A DNA stretch of 64,000 nt from JBBRDU01 sp038230335 (GCA_038230335.1 JBBRNL010000004.1:124001-188000), one strand, 5' to 3'; positions 34,007-42,833 are shown, numbered from the stretch's first letter. The notes: generated by a model not told the origin, from the letters alone. Numbers and translations are program-made.

Positions 34007-37000
34007 TTACGCTGCTGTATCGAAGACACTTTGCGGGGCCTGACCGCCGACTTTGACATCGAGGCCAAGGCTCTGCATTTCCTTGATAAGAACGTTGAAA
34101 GATTCAGGTGTTCCCGCTTCCAAAGAGTTGTCGCCTTTGACGATGGACTCGTAGATGCGGGTGCGGCCCTGCACGTCGTCAGATTTGACGGTGAGCAGTT
34201 CCTGCAAGGTGTAAGCGGCTCCGTAGGCTTCCAAAGCCCACACTTCCATTTCGCCGAAACGCTGTCCGCCATACTGCGCCTTGCCTCCCAGCGGTTGCTG
34301 AGTGACGAGCGAATAAGGACCGACCGCGCGCGCATGGATTTTGTCCGCGACCAAGTGGCCCAGCTTCATCATATAGATGTAGCCAACCACAACTTCCTGA
34401 TCGAAAGCGTCGCCCGTGCGGCCGTCAAACAGGCGGGACTTCCCGTTCTCTTGGACCCACGAGTAGCCGTCCTGCTTTTTCGCATCCACCAAATATTCGC
34501 GAATCTTCTTCTCCGAGATTCCATCGAACACAGGGGTCGCGACTTTAAAGCCAAGGGCCTTTGCCGCTACGCCAAGGTGTGTCTCCAAGACCTGCCCAAC
34601 GTTCATACGACTCGGCACGCCCAGCGGATTCAAAACGATTTCAACCGGCGTTCCGTCTGCCAGGAAAGGCATGTCTTCTTCCGGCACGATTCGCGCGACC
34701 ACGCCCTTGTTACCATGGCGGCCGGCCATCTTGTCACCGACCGACAGCTTGCGCTTGCTCGCGATATAAACTTTGACCTGCTTGATGATGCCAGGATCGA
34801 TATCATCGCCACTTTCCACCCGGTCCATCGCGCGCTCGCGTTCCAGCTCCAGTTCAGCAAACTTGTGCTCGTACGAAGTGATGATCTCGCGGATCTTGTT
34901 CCGGATCGGACTTGGATCGATCTCGATGTGATCGTGTACGACCGCCAGTTTGCGCAGAAGTGTTTTCGTAATCTTGCGATTGGCTGGGATGATAATCTCA
35001 CCGGTCTCCGCGTTGACCACATCCAGCGGAATCTTCTCACCCAGCAGGATATTGGAGAGCGAATCGGTCAGCTGCTCGGTCAATTCATCCTTCTTCTTAC
35101 GATGATCTTCCGTGATCGATTTGAGCTGGCGTTTCGTTTCCGTAGGCGTGAGTTTTTCCCGCGAAACTTCGCGGCGTGACGACACTTTTACGTCCATCAC
35201 GATTCCGTAGGTTCCCGATGGAACCGTTAGGGATGTATCTTTCACATCAGCCGCTTTTTCTCCGAAAATGGCGCGCAACAGGCGCTCTTCCGGCGCGAGT
35301 TCCGTTTCACTCTTGGGCGTAATCTTGCCGACTAAAATGTCGCCGGGCTTCACTTCCGCGCCGACTCGAACCACTCCATCGGTCCCGAGATTGCGCAATG
35401 CTTCCTCGCTTACGTTCGGAATATCCCGCGTAATTTCCTCGGGCCCGAGCTTGGTGTCGCGCGCGCCGATTTCGAACTCGTCGATGTGAATGGAGGTGTA
35501 GATGTCCTCCTTCACCACCTTCTCCGAGATCATGATGGCATCTTCGAAGTTGTAGCCGTTCCAGGGCATGAACGCGACGAGCACGTTGCGGCCGAGGGCC
35601 AACTCACCGAAATCGGTGTTGGGACCGTCCGCGATGACTTGTCCGCGCTTCACGTGCTGCCCTTTTTTCACGATGGGCTTCTGGTTCACACAGGTCCCCG
35701 CATTGGAGCGCATGAACTTGCGCAGTTCATAAACGTGAATGCCTGCGGCGTGATCCGTCTTCAATTTCTTGCGGCTTTCCGGAATGTGACCGTCTTTCGT
35801 GACCACAATTTGATCAGCCGTGACGGATGCAACCTTGCCCACTTCTATCGAGATGAGAACAGCGTGGGAGTCGCGCGCGACCTTGCCTTCCAGCCCGGTG
35901 CCTACGAGGGGCGCTTCGGACACGATCAATGGAACGCCCTGGCGCTGCATGTTCGAACCCATGAGCGCGCGGTTCGCGTCATCATGTTCCAGAAACGGAA
36001 TCAAACCCGCTGCCACCGACACCAATTGCTTGGGCGAAACATCCATATAGTGAACCTTGGAAGGCTCCACTTCGAGGAAGTCGCCGCGATAACGAACCGA
36101 AACTTTCTCTTGGGTGAGATGTCCCTTGCCATCCACCGTCGCATTCGCCTGTGCCACGAGATAGTTCTCTTCCCGATCGCCCGTGAGATAATCGATATCT
36201 TCCAGCACTCGGCCGTTGTGAACCTTGCGGTACGGTGTTTCGATAAATCCGAACTCGTTGATGCGCGCGAAGGTCGACATCGAGCTGATCAGACCGATAT
36301 TCGGACCTTCCGGCGTCTCGATCGGACAAATACGCCCGTAATGGGAAGGATGCACGTCGCGCACTTCGAATCCGGCACGGTCGCGGCTCAGACCGCCTGG
36401 CCCGAGAGCGGAGAGCCGGCGCTTGTGGGTCAACTCGGCCAGCGGATTCGTTTGATCCATGAACTGTGAGAGTTGTGAACGACCGAAAAAATCGCGGATG
36501 ACTGCGCTGAGCGCTTTCGGATTGATGAGTTTCTGCGGCGTCATGCCATCGACATTGATGTCGAACAAAGTCATGCGCTCTTTGACCAGACGTTCCGTCC
36601 GGGCCAGGCCGACGCGGCACTGGTTAGCCAGCAACTCGCCCACCGTCCGAACACGACGGCTACCCAAATGATCGATATCATCGAGAGTGCCTTCGCCCCG
36701 GCGCAGGTTGATCAGGTATTTGATCGCGGCAATAAAATCCTTGTCCGTCAGGATGCGCTCCGTCAGATCGACATCGATGCCGAGTTTCTGGTTGAGCTTA
36801 TAGCGGCCGACCCGTCCCAGATCATACTTCTTCGGATCAAAGAAGAGACGCTTGAGCAGGGCGCGCGCGTTGGCCACGGTTGGCGGATCGCCCGGGCGGA
36901 GCCGACGATAAATGTCTTTCAACGCCTCTTCCTGATCGTGCGCCGGATCCTTGCGCAGAGCTTTGACCACCGTGTCGTCATTCGAGATATCGATGACCTT

Positions 37001-37813
37001 CACTTCCTTGGTCCCGAGCGCCATGATCTGGCGAATCGTGGCTAGAGTGAGTGGTTCGAAAGCGCGCGCTACCGTAATCTCGCCATCCATCACTTCGGCG
37101 GTCAGAACTTTGGTGGCGAGTTTCTCTTCGTCGAGCTTCTCGCTCAACTTCAGGTTTTCGACCGTGTAAAAAAGCTTAATTACATCCTCGTCGGGCCCAT
37201 AGCCAAGGGCGCGGAGAAACGTGGTGGCGAGGAATTTGCGGCGCCGTTTGCGCCGGTCGAGATAAATATAGAGCAGGTCGGCCGTATCGAACTGAACTTC
37301 GATCCAGGAACCGCGATCCGGAATGATTCGAAAGCTGTAAAGAACCTTGCCGTTCAGGTGAATGCTGGATTCAAAAGCAATACCGGGCGAGCGGTGCAGT
37401 TGCGAAACCACCACGCGCTCCGCCCCATTGATGACGAAAGTGCCCTGCGGTGTCATGAGCGGAATTTCGCCCATGTAAACTTTCTCTTCCTTCGTCCCCT
37501 TCTCTTCCCGCAATTGGAAAGTGACGTGCAAGGGCGCGCTGAAGGTCTGGCCTTCGCGCTGCGCTTCCAGAGCGCTCAGTTTTGGCTCGCCGATTTCATA
37601 GTGACTGAAATCCAGCACCGCTTTTTCATCGTAGCTCTCAATCGGAAAAACTTCTTTGAAAACAGCTTGAAGTCCGGAAGCCTTTCGTTTGGCAAAAGGA
37701 ACGTCCTTCTGCAGAAAATCTATATAAGAATTGAGCTGAACCTCAATGAGGTTTGGGGGCTCGATCCCCTCTTTAATGGTTCCGAAGTGAATGCGCTCTG
37801 CCCGGTCTGACAT
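34007..37813 (-). CDS. rpoB: RNA polymerase beta subunit
   Basis: The 1268-residue catalytic subunit has the rifampicin-pocket region FFGRSQLSQFMDQTNPLAEL and HKRRLSALGPGGLSRDRAG, with residues typical of a sensitive enzyme at the Asp, His and Ser positions. The active-site part GDKMAGRHGNKGVVARIVPEEDMPF and the C-terminal GGKAQYGGQRFGEMEVWALEAYGAAYTLQELLT are complete. A -35/-10 pair lies about 100 bp upstream, so rpoB may be transcribed separately from rplL. rpoC follows after 28 bp. Confidence 0.98.
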   Translation of the reverse strand: MSDRAERIHFGTIKEGIEPPNLIEVQLNSYIDFLQKDVPFAKRKASGLQAVFKEVFPIESYDEKAVLDFSHYEIGEPKLSALEAQREGQTFSAPLHVTFQLREEKGTKEEKVYMGEIPLMTPQGTFVINGAERVVVSQLHRSPGIAFESSIHLNGKVLYSFRIIPDRGSWIEVQFDTADLLYIYLDRRKRRRKFLATTFLRALGYGPDEDVIKLFYTVENLKLSEKLDEEKLATKVLTAEVMDGEITVARAFEPLTLATIRQIMALGTKEVKVIDISNDDTVVKALRKDPAHDQEEALKDIYRRLRPGDPPTVANARALLKRLFFDPKKYDLGRVGRYKLNQKLGIDVDLTERILTDKDFIAAIKYLINLRRGEGTLDDIDHLGSRRVRTVGELLANQCRVGLARTERLVKERMTLFDINVDGMTPQKLINPKALSAVIRDFFGRSQLSQFMDQTNPLAELTHKRRLSALGPGGLSRDRAGFEVRDVHPSHYGRICPIETPEGPNIGLISSMSTFARINEFGFIETPYRKVHNGRVLEDIDYLTGDREENYLVAQANATVDGKGHLTQEKVSVRYRGDFLEVEPSKVHYMDVSPKQLVSVAAGLIPFLEHDDANRALMGSNMQRQGVPLIVSEAPLVGTGLEGKVARDSHAVLISIEVGKVASVTADQIVVTKDGHIPESRKKLKTDHAAGIHVYELRKFMRSNAGTCVNQKPIVKKGQHVKRGQVIADGPNTDFGELALGRNVLVAFMPWNGYNFEDAIMISEKVVKEDIYTSIHIDEFEIGARDTKLGPEEITRDIPNVSEEALRNLGTDGVVRVGAEVKPGDILVGKITPKSETELAPEERLLRAIFGEKAADVKDTSLTVPSGTYGIVMDVKVSSRREVSREKLTPTETKRQLKSITEDHRKKKDELTEQLTDSLSNILLGEKIPLDVVNAETGEIIIPANRKITKTLLRKLAVVHDHIEIDPSPIRNKIREIITSYEHKFAELELERERAMDRVESGDDIDPGIIKQVKVYIASKRKLSVGDKMAGRHGNKGVVARIVPEEDMPFLADGTPVEIVLNPLGVPSRMNVGQVLETHLGVAAKALGFKVATPVFDGISEKKIREYLVDAKKQDGYSWVQENGKSRLFDGRTGDAFDQEVVVGYIYMMKLGHLVADKIHARAVGPYSLVTQQPLGGKAQYGGQRFGEMEVWALEAYGAAYTLQELLTVKSDDVQGRTRIYESIVKGDNSLEAGTPESFNVLIKEMQSLGLDVKVGGQAPQSVFDTAA

Positions 37814-38158
37814 AATTAATGCTCTCCAACGCTAGAACTCCACGGCGCCGATAGAACACACGACACCGTTTCTCTGGGGTTTTACTGCCTCCGCCGCGTG
37901 CGAAGACGACAAAAATAGCAGCGAATCGGAAACCAGTCAAATCGACTGCTACCGTTCCGTTGCCACTCTAAATTTTTATTGCCGTCCGCGCGGTTAAAAA
38001 TAATTCAGCCTATCTTTAACAATTGAAATGATTGCCCAAACTGGCCTCGCGCGCAAGCACAAAATGTGTCCCGCGCCCGGCCGGTTCAGTCGCCCCGCTC
38101 TGCCGGGGCGCCTCGCTTGAAATTGTTCAGGCGACAGAGCGCCCTTGTTTATCGACGC
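37814..38158. other. 345-bp rplL-rpoB spacer
   Basis: No gene is present. The spacer holds a 7-bp GC hairpin (CGCCCCG 38091-38097 / CGGGGCG 38104-38110), which could attenuate rplL-rpoB readthrough but has no T-run on the minus strand. It also holds the promoter at 37912-37940 and an AT-rich stretch in between. Confidence 0.6.
37912..37940 (-). promoter_or_regulatory. Sigma70-type promoter upstream of rpoB
   Basis: On the minus strand TTGACT (37940-37935) and TATTTT (37917-37912) are separated by exactly 17 bp. Transcription would start about 90 nt upstream of the rpoB ATG. Confidence 0.65.
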
Positions 38159-38539
38159 CTACTTGATCTCAACCTTCGCACCAGCCGCTTCGATCTTCTT
38201 CTTGATCTCTTCGGCTTCCTGCTTGGTCACACCTTCCTTGATCGTCTTGGGAGCCCCTTCCACCAGCGCCTTGGCTTCCGCCAATCCGAGGCCCGGCACC
38301 GCGCCGCGCACTTCCTTAATCACGCCGATCTTGTTGCTTCCCATTTCTTTCAGAATGACCTCGAAAGTGGTTTTCTCTTCCGCCGCCGGAGCCGCTGCTC
38401 CGGCTGCTGGTGCGGCCGCCGCGGCCACCGGTGCGGCTGCGCTTACGCCCCATTTTTCTTCGAGTTGTTTAACCAATCCGGCAATCTCAAGAACCGTTAG
38501 GCCGCTGAGTTGCTCCACCATTTTATCTGTATCCGCCAT
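38159..38539 (-). CDS. rplL: 50S ribosomal protein L7/L12
   Basis: The 126-residue protein begins MADTDKMVEQLSGLTVLEIAGLVKQLEEKWG and has the Ala-rich hinge followed by the C-terminal domain FEVILKEMGSNKIGVIKEVRGAVPGLGLAEAKALVE. This stalk protein recruits translation factors to the ribosome. ATG 38539 is preferred; the in-frame GTG/ATG at 38554 adds five residues. It is separated from rplJ by about 115 bp that contain three hairpins. Confidence 0.97.
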   Translation of the reverse strand: MADTDKMVEQLSGLTVLEIAGLVKQLEEKWGVSAAAPVAAAAAPAAGAAAPAAEEKTTFEVILKEMGSNKIGVIKEVRGAVPGLGLAEAKALVEGAPKTIKEGVTKQEAEEIKKKIEAAGAKVEIK

Positions 38540-38561
38540 TTGTGTTTCCTCCAATTGCCGC

Positions 38562-38646
38562 TTCCGAAAGCTCTCGGAAAATTAAGACCGGCAGCCACCG
38601 GTCCGGACAGTTTTTGTTTGTTGCTCGTCCCGCTACGGCGGGACGA
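38562..38646. promoter_or_regulatory. Run of three hairpins between rplJ and rplL
   Basis: Three separate inverted repeats fill the spacer. They are TTCCGA/TCGGAA (38562-38567, 38574-38579), GACCGG/CCGGTC (38586-38591, 38598-38603) and TCGTCCCGC/GCGGGACGA (38625-38633, 38638-38646, a 9-bp stem with a 4-nt loop, directly after the rplJ stop). Such structures could set the L10:L12 ratio by partial termination or RNA processing. Confidence 0.5.
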
Positions 38647-38653
38647 AATTTTG

Positions 38654-39394
38654 TTAGGCCGCGCCCTCCGTTGCGGGAGGCTCTTCCCTGGCCGGCTCGG
38701 ACGCCGCAGGCTGCTCTTCCGCGGCCGGAGCCGCCACCACTGCCCCGGGTTCCGGTGCAGCCGATTCTGCCTTGGGCTCTTCCGCCGCGGGCGTCTCGGC
38801 CCTGGGCTCTTCTGCCGCCGGCTTCTCGACCACGGGCGGCGCTTCGGCTGCCGGGGCGACTTCTGCCTTGGGCGGCTCTGCCGCTGCCATGGCGCTCCCC
38901 TTCGCATTCAAAAGTCTGGCAAAAGCCGAGGCCGGTTCGTTCAGTAAACGCACCAGTTTTGTGGCCGGCGACAAAAGTAATCCAAGCAACTGCGCCAAAA
39001 GCACGTCGCGCGATGGCAATTCGGCTAAAACTTCGATTTCCTGCGTCGACAAAACGGCCTTGTCGATCACGCCAATCTTAAGCGCGGCAATTTTAAATTC
39101 CGCCGCGAATGTCTTCAGAATCTTCGCGATCGGTGCCGCATCTTTCTCGCCTGTCACGACCGCCGTCTGACCGGTCAGCTTGTCGGCCACGTCCGGCAGT
39201 CCGGAATCGGTCATGGCCCGTTTCAGAAAACTGTTTTTTACAACATGCACCTCGGCGCCGCTGGCCGCCAAACGATTTCGCAGATCAGCGAAATGATTGA
39301 CGTTCATGCGCTGATAATCGGTCACCAAAATAAAAGGTGATCCCTTCAGCTTCTCGGAGAGATCGGCAACAATACTAGCTTTTTCGGGTCGCAT
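38654..39394 (-). CDS. rplJ: 50S ribosomal protein L10 with a C-terminal extension
   Basis: The 246-residue protein has a normal L10 body (residues 1 to ~175: MRPEKASIVADLSEKL, VHVVKNSFLKRAM, and the C-terminal helix LVRLLNEPASAFARLLNAK that binds L12 dimers). It then continues for about 70 residues of Ala/Pro/Glu repeats (for example PAAEEPRAETPAAEEPKAES). Typical L10 ends near 165-175 residues. The tail has the same G+C and composition as the gene and no frameshift is needed. It lies 12 bp after rplA, so no L10 leader of the E. coli kind fits there. Confidence 0.95.
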   Translation of the reverse strand: MRPEKASIVADLSEKLKGSPFILVTDYQRMNVNHFADLRNRLAASGAEVHVVKNSFLKRAMTDSGLPDVADKLTGQTAVVTGEKDAAPIAKILKTFAAEFKIAALKIGVIDKAVLSTQEIEVLAELPSRDVLLAQLLGLLLSPATKLVRLLNEPASAFARLLNAKGSAMAAAEPPKAEVAPAAEAPPVVEKPAAEEPRAETPAAEEPKAESAAPEPGAVVAAPAAEEQPAASEPAREEPPATEGAA

Positions 39395-39406
39395 AAAAAA
39401 TGTCTC

Positions 39407-40108
39407 CTACACGGTCAAATACGGCGAGGGATCGACATGGATGCCAGGCGACATCGTCGCACTTAAGGTCATCCCCTCAAGAAAACGCCCTTTGGCCGTC
39501 GCCGGGCGCGCCCGCACCACCGCTTCGATAACGGCATTGCCGTTTTCCACCAGGGCTTTCTCTTCGAACGAAAATTTCCCGACCGGTACGGCAATATTGC
39601 CGTTCTTATCCAGCTTGAACTCGACGCGGCCGGCCTTCACCTCCTGCACAGCCTTGGCCGTATCTTCCGTCACCGTCCCGGTCTTCGGATTCGGCATCAA
39701 TCCGCGGGGACCAAGCACCTTGCCCAGTTTGCGCACTTCCGCCATGGCAGCTGGCGTGGAAACGGCCACATCGAAATCTTGAAAGCCTTCCTGCACCTTC
39801 TGGATGAGGTCTTTGAACCCGACGTATTCGGCGCCCGCACCCTTCGCGGCCTTAGCCGCTTCGCCTTCCGCGAACACCAGAACGCGCACCTGCTTCCCGC
39901 TGCCGTGGGGCAGAGGACAGGTGCCGCGCACCATTTGATCCGATTGCTTCGGATCCACTCCGAGACGCATCGATACCGTCACGGTCTGGTCGAACTTGGT
40001 CGGGGGAAATTTCTTCAACGTGGCGACGGCGTCGCTCAGGTTATAAGGTTTGGCGCGGTCCACCTGCTCGGCGGCGGCGCGATAACGTTTACTTCGAGTA
40101 ATAGCCAT
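39407..40108 (-). CDS. rplA: 50S ribosomal protein L1
   Basis: The 233-residue protein starts MAITRSKRYRAAAEQVDRAKPYNLSDAVATLKKF and contains DFDVAVSTPAAMAEVRKLGKVLGPRGLMPNPKTGTV, the RNA-binding signature of L1. The upstream in-frame extension to 40189 is not L1-like and would cross the promoter. It is the first gene of the block. rplK, which normally precedes rplA in bacteria, is absent: the next gene upstream is divergent and unrelated. A strong promoter lies directly upstream. Confidence 0.97.
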   Translation of the reverse strand: MAITRSKRYRAAAEQVDRAKPYNLSDAVATLKKFPPTKFDQTVTVSMRLGVDPKQSDQMVRGTCPLPHGSGKQVRVLVFAEGEAAKAAKGAGAEYVGFKDLIQKVQEGFQDFDVAVSTPAAMAEVRKLGKVLGPRGLMPNPKTGTVTEDTAKAVQEVKAGRVEFKLDKNGNIAVPVGKFSFEEKALVENGNAVIEAVVRARPATAKGRFLEGMTLSATMSPGIHVDPSPYLTV

Positions 40109-40161
40109 AAATTTAGCAGTGCAAACGAGCTCAGCTCTCCTGCGGTTGTTTCGGGACGCGC

Positions 40162-40189
40162 ACTGTAATGCACGCCTTTCCGTTGTCAA
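40162..40189 (-). promoter_or_regulatory. Sigma70-type promoter for the rplA operon
   Basis: On the minus strand a perfect TTGACA (40189-40184) and TACAGT (40167-40162) are 16 bp apart. Transcription would start about 45 nt upstream of the rplA ATG. This shows that the operon starts at rplA rather than at rplK. Confidence 0.7.
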
Positions 40190-40226
40190 AACCTAATCAA
40201 CCCGGAATAGGGCCATTCTTCTGTAG

Positions 40227-40245
40227 CGGCGGTCTACGACCGCCG
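40227..40245. repeat. Short GC palindrome
   Basis: CGGCGGTC (40227-40234) and GACCGCCG (40238-40245) form an 8-bp stem with a TAC loop in the divergent spacer. There is no T-run, so it is more likely a dispersed palindrome than a terminator. Other copies are not seen in this window. Confidence 0.4.
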
Positions 40246-40307
40246 AATCAATAGGATTGTTTTTAAAGATTGCTATGCTCGAGTACTTCCTGATAAAAAT
40301 GGCGATT

Positions 40308-41135
40308 ATGAATCGCCCCGTATTCTATAGTCTGTCAATCCTTTGCACCGCGCTCCTTTTCGCCCCCGGACAGGTCTCCGCGCGCCCCGTCGATTTTAAC
40401 GAGGTTTCCCTTCTCGTGCGCTGTCGCGAAAGCGAAACCTCCATCCGTGACGAAGTGTCGCATCGGAAGCTGATGCGTCCGTTAACGTCCCAACAGGAGA
40501 CGACCTTAAAAGCACAGGGCGCGAGCGACTCTCTGGTCCAGTCCCTCCGCAGCGCCAACCTGGTGGCGTCCCGGGACGAAACCGACGCGTTGGACGCGCG
40601 CGATCGCCGCCTCGCCGCCGCCCGCATGGAAAGCTCAGCCGCTCCTCAACCGCAGGTGCACGTGTTCAATGTCGCGTTTGGCCATCCCATCAATTTGAGC
40701 GAGTACGGCGGCGCCGACTACGAGATTGCGTTCTATTCCTATCGGGTAGCGGGCGAAGATCACATTCAACCGGCTATGATCGATAATATTCGGACCGGCA
40801 CAGACGTGGCGCGCAATATCCCGCTGCTCAGCGAAGGCGAGACCTTCTCGAGCAGTTTCTTTCCTACAAACGAAGTGCGCAACTGGCGCTTCACGCCTTA
40901 CGACGGGCGGGGCGATCTGCGCGATAACCGGTTCAACTTTAGCGATTCTGTCGCGATCAGTTCACATGAATTCGCGCGGCCCATGCATATCGACTGGGAT
41001 AGTCCGGTTTATATCGCCGGCCAGCCCTACACATTCTACCGCGTCTACGGTGCCGGCGGCGTCTCGCTCTACTATATCGGCAAAGCGAGCGAACAATCCG
41101 CCATGGTAGCCGTCGTCTCTCGCCAGGGCCTGTAA
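40308..41135 (+). CDS. Exported protein of unknown function
   Basis: The 275-residue protein starts with a signal peptide (MNRPVFYSLSILCTALLFAPGQVSA). A helical part (DFNEVSLLVRCRESETSIRDEVSHRKLMRPLTSQQETTLKAQG, residues ~30-75) precedes a beta-rich C-terminal domain, HVFNVAFGHPINLSEYGGADYEIAFYSYRVAG to TFYRVYGAGGVSLYYIGKA. I recognise no family. ATG 40308 was chosen over 40257 because it begins the signal peptide. It is divergent from rplA across the region with the rplA promoter. Confidence 0.6.
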   Translation: MNRPVFYSLSILCTALLFAPGQVSARPVDFNEVSLLVRCRESETSIRDEVSHRKLMRPLTSQQETTLKAQGASDSLVQSLRSANLVASRDETDALDARDRRLAAARMESSAAPQPQVHVFNVAFGHPINLSEYGGADYEIAFYSYRVAGEDHIQPAMIDNIRTGTDVARNIPLLSEGETFSSSFFPTNEVRNWRFTPYDGRGDLRDNRFNFSDSVAISSHEFARPMHIDWDSPVYIAGQPYTFYRVYGAGGVSLYYIGKASEQSAMVAVVSRQGL

Positions 41136-41165
41136 GCCCCAAATAGATTGGTCGTTGGTTAAGGA

Positions 41166-41199
41166 TGACAGGTGCAACTCGGGTGAGTTGCACCTGTCA
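41166..41199. repeat. Perfect 15-bp hairpin with GGGT loop
   Basis: TGACAGGTGCAACTC (41166-41180) and GAGTTGCACCTGTCA (41185-41199) pair without mismatch around a 4-nt loop, about 30 bp after the upstream gene. Neither strand has a T-run after it, so a terminator role is doubtful. The length and perfection suggest a mobile or dispersed palindromic element, or a strong RNA 3' end. Confidence 0.65.
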
Positions 41200-41300
41200 G
41201 AACCAACTCGTTAGACTTTGGAGGGATACGCGGCGGCGTGTCCCATTTTTTTTAACGGCGGGCGAAGCAATATCGCCTCACGTCGCTAAACAAAAATGCG

Positions 41301-41418
41301 TGTCATCCCGAGCCAGCGAAGACGGCGAGGGAACTCCCATTCGCGCTGTGGATCACGCAGTTTAAATCGAGTACGTTCGCGTTGTAGGTGAGGTCCCTCG
41401 ACTTCGCTCGGGATGACA
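41301..41418. repeat. Dispersed ~118-bp inverted-repeat element, copy 2
   Basis: The ends read TGTCATCCCGAGC inward on both sides, followed by GCGAAG...GAGGGA(A/C)CTC on each arm. The centre has GTGGATCACGCA, matching copy 1 at 8524-8642. The right end lies 26 bp before the stop of the amidohydrolase gene, so it sits between convergent genes. No coding potential is seen. Confidence 0.75.
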
Positions 41419-41444
41419 AGAAGAGCGCGCGTTAGAGCGATGAC

Positions 41445-42833
41445 CTAATCCGCCGGCATCACCACGTCCGTGGCATCGTCCGACGCGGCTGCGGTTTTCG
41501 GACTGGGCGGACCGTTCCGGATAATCTTGCCTTCCTTCATCACGAACGAGACGTGCTCGGTAACCGTGATGTCAGCCGTCGGATCGCCCGGCATCGCGAT
41601 GACATCCGCGAGTTTTCCTTTTTCCAGAGTCCCCACTTTCGCAGCAATCCCAAACAATTCCGCGTCAGTGGCAGTGGCCGCGCGCAAGGCGTCGATCGGT
41701 GCCATGCCCAGGCCGACCATGAGCGCGAACTCTTTCGCGTTTTGCCCGTGAGGGAAAACCGCGGCGTCCGTTCCGAAGGAAATTTTCACGCCGATGCGGA
41801 CCGCATTGCGAAACATATCGCTGCGCGCGGCGGTGGCCGCCTTGGCCTTGGCCTGCAGGACAGCCGGATACGAATCCAATTTGCTCATAATCCATTCGCT
41901 CGCCATCAAAGTGGGTGTCAGATACGTCCCCTTATTCTTCATCAACGTGAGCGTTTCCGGTTTGAGAAAAGAACCGTGCTCGATCGAATCCACGCCCGCT
42001 TCGATCGCTTCGCGTGCCGCCTGGTCGCCGTGGCAATGCACGGCGATCTTCTTGCGCAAGCGGTGCGTCTCATCGACCAACGCGACCATCTCCGCCGGAG
42101 TGTATTGCGGAGTATCAACCTCATCCGCGAGCGAAAGCACCCCGCCTGAAACGGCTGCCTTGATCACGTCCGCGCCATTCTTCACTTCGAATCGAACTGC
42201 CTTGCGAATCTGATCAGGGCCGTCCGCGATCCCCTGACTGTAGTCGGGCTCACGCCCGAAAAGCATGTCGCGGAAGCCGTTGGTATTATCGAAATGGCCT
42301 CCCGTCGCACCGACTCCGAATCCCGCCACCAGCATCCGCGGACCCACCACGATTCCCTTGTTAATGGAATTTCGTAAGGCGACGTCCACGAACTCCGGAC
42401 TTCCGATAAAGCGGCTGCCGAGATCACGGACCGTTGTAAAGCCTGCCTCGACCGTGGCGCGTGCGTATGCGGTCGCCTTAATGGCCTGCTCGGAAACATT
42501 CATCTGCAGTTCGCGCATGCGCAGCTCATTAAAGTTACCCGAAAAATCCAGGGTGAGATGCGTATGCGCGTCCATGAACCCGGGCGACAGCGTGACATCG
42601 CCTAGATCGACAACTTTGGCATCGCTCGGAATCTCCAGATTGGCGCCGACGTCAGCGATCTTGTCGCCTTGCACAATGATCACGGCATTTTGCAAAAGCG
42701 TCTTGGATTTGCCGTCGAACAAACGCGCACCTTTGAGCGCGATCGTTTGCTCGGTCGCGCCCAGGGATAAAATCGAAAAGCTTGAACAAACGATGAATGT
42801 GCCAAACGCAGCCGCGACCGGGAATCGTCTCAT
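41445..42833 (-). CDS. Exported amidohydrolase (imidazolonepropionase-like)
   Basis: The ~462-residue protein has a signal peptide (MRRFPVAAAFGTFIVCSSFSILSLG) and an amidohydrolase TIM barrel. The metal-binding motif is MDAHTHL, a likely metal-ligand histidine lies in IAVHCHGDQAA, the next in IEHGSF, and the late aspartate in SFGTDAAVF. This is the usual layout of exported Xaa-Pro dipeptidase/imidazolonepropionase-type enzymes. The substrate is unknown; N-acyl or cyclic peptides are plausible. ATG 42833 is preferred over 42863. It ends close to a dispersed repeat and converges with the gene at 40308. Confidence 0.88.
   Translation of the reverse strand: MRRFPVAAAFGTFIVCSSFSILSLGATEQTIALKGARLFDGKSKTLLQNAVIIVQGDKIADVGANLEIPSDAKVVDLGDVTLSPGFMDAHTHLTLDFSGNFNELRMRELQMNVSEQAIKATAYARATVEAGFTTVRDLGSRFIGSPEFVDVALRNSINKGIVVGPRMLVAGFGVGATGGHFDNTNGFRDMLFGREPDYSQGIADGPDQIRKAVRFEVKNGADVIKAAVSGGVLSLADEVDTPQYTPAEMVALVDETHRLRKKIAVHCHGDQAAREAIEAGVDSIEHGSFLKPETLTLMKNKGTYLTPTLMASEWIMSKLDSYPAVLQAKAKAATAARSDMFRNAVRIGVKISFGTDAAVFPHGQNAKEFALMVGLGMAPIDALRAATATDAELFGIAAKVGTLEKGKLADVIAMPGDPTADITVTEHVSFVMKEGKIIRNGPPSPKTAAASDDATDVVMPAD

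Noticed and set aside
33842..35179. 445-codon frame antisense to rpoB
   Set aside because: It lies wholly within rpoB and has no recognisable domain; long antisense frames are expected in GC-rich conserved genes.
41236..41270. A T-tract similar to the shared element at 41236-41270
   Set aside because: The TGGCG box is absent and there is no gene start on that strand directly downstream.
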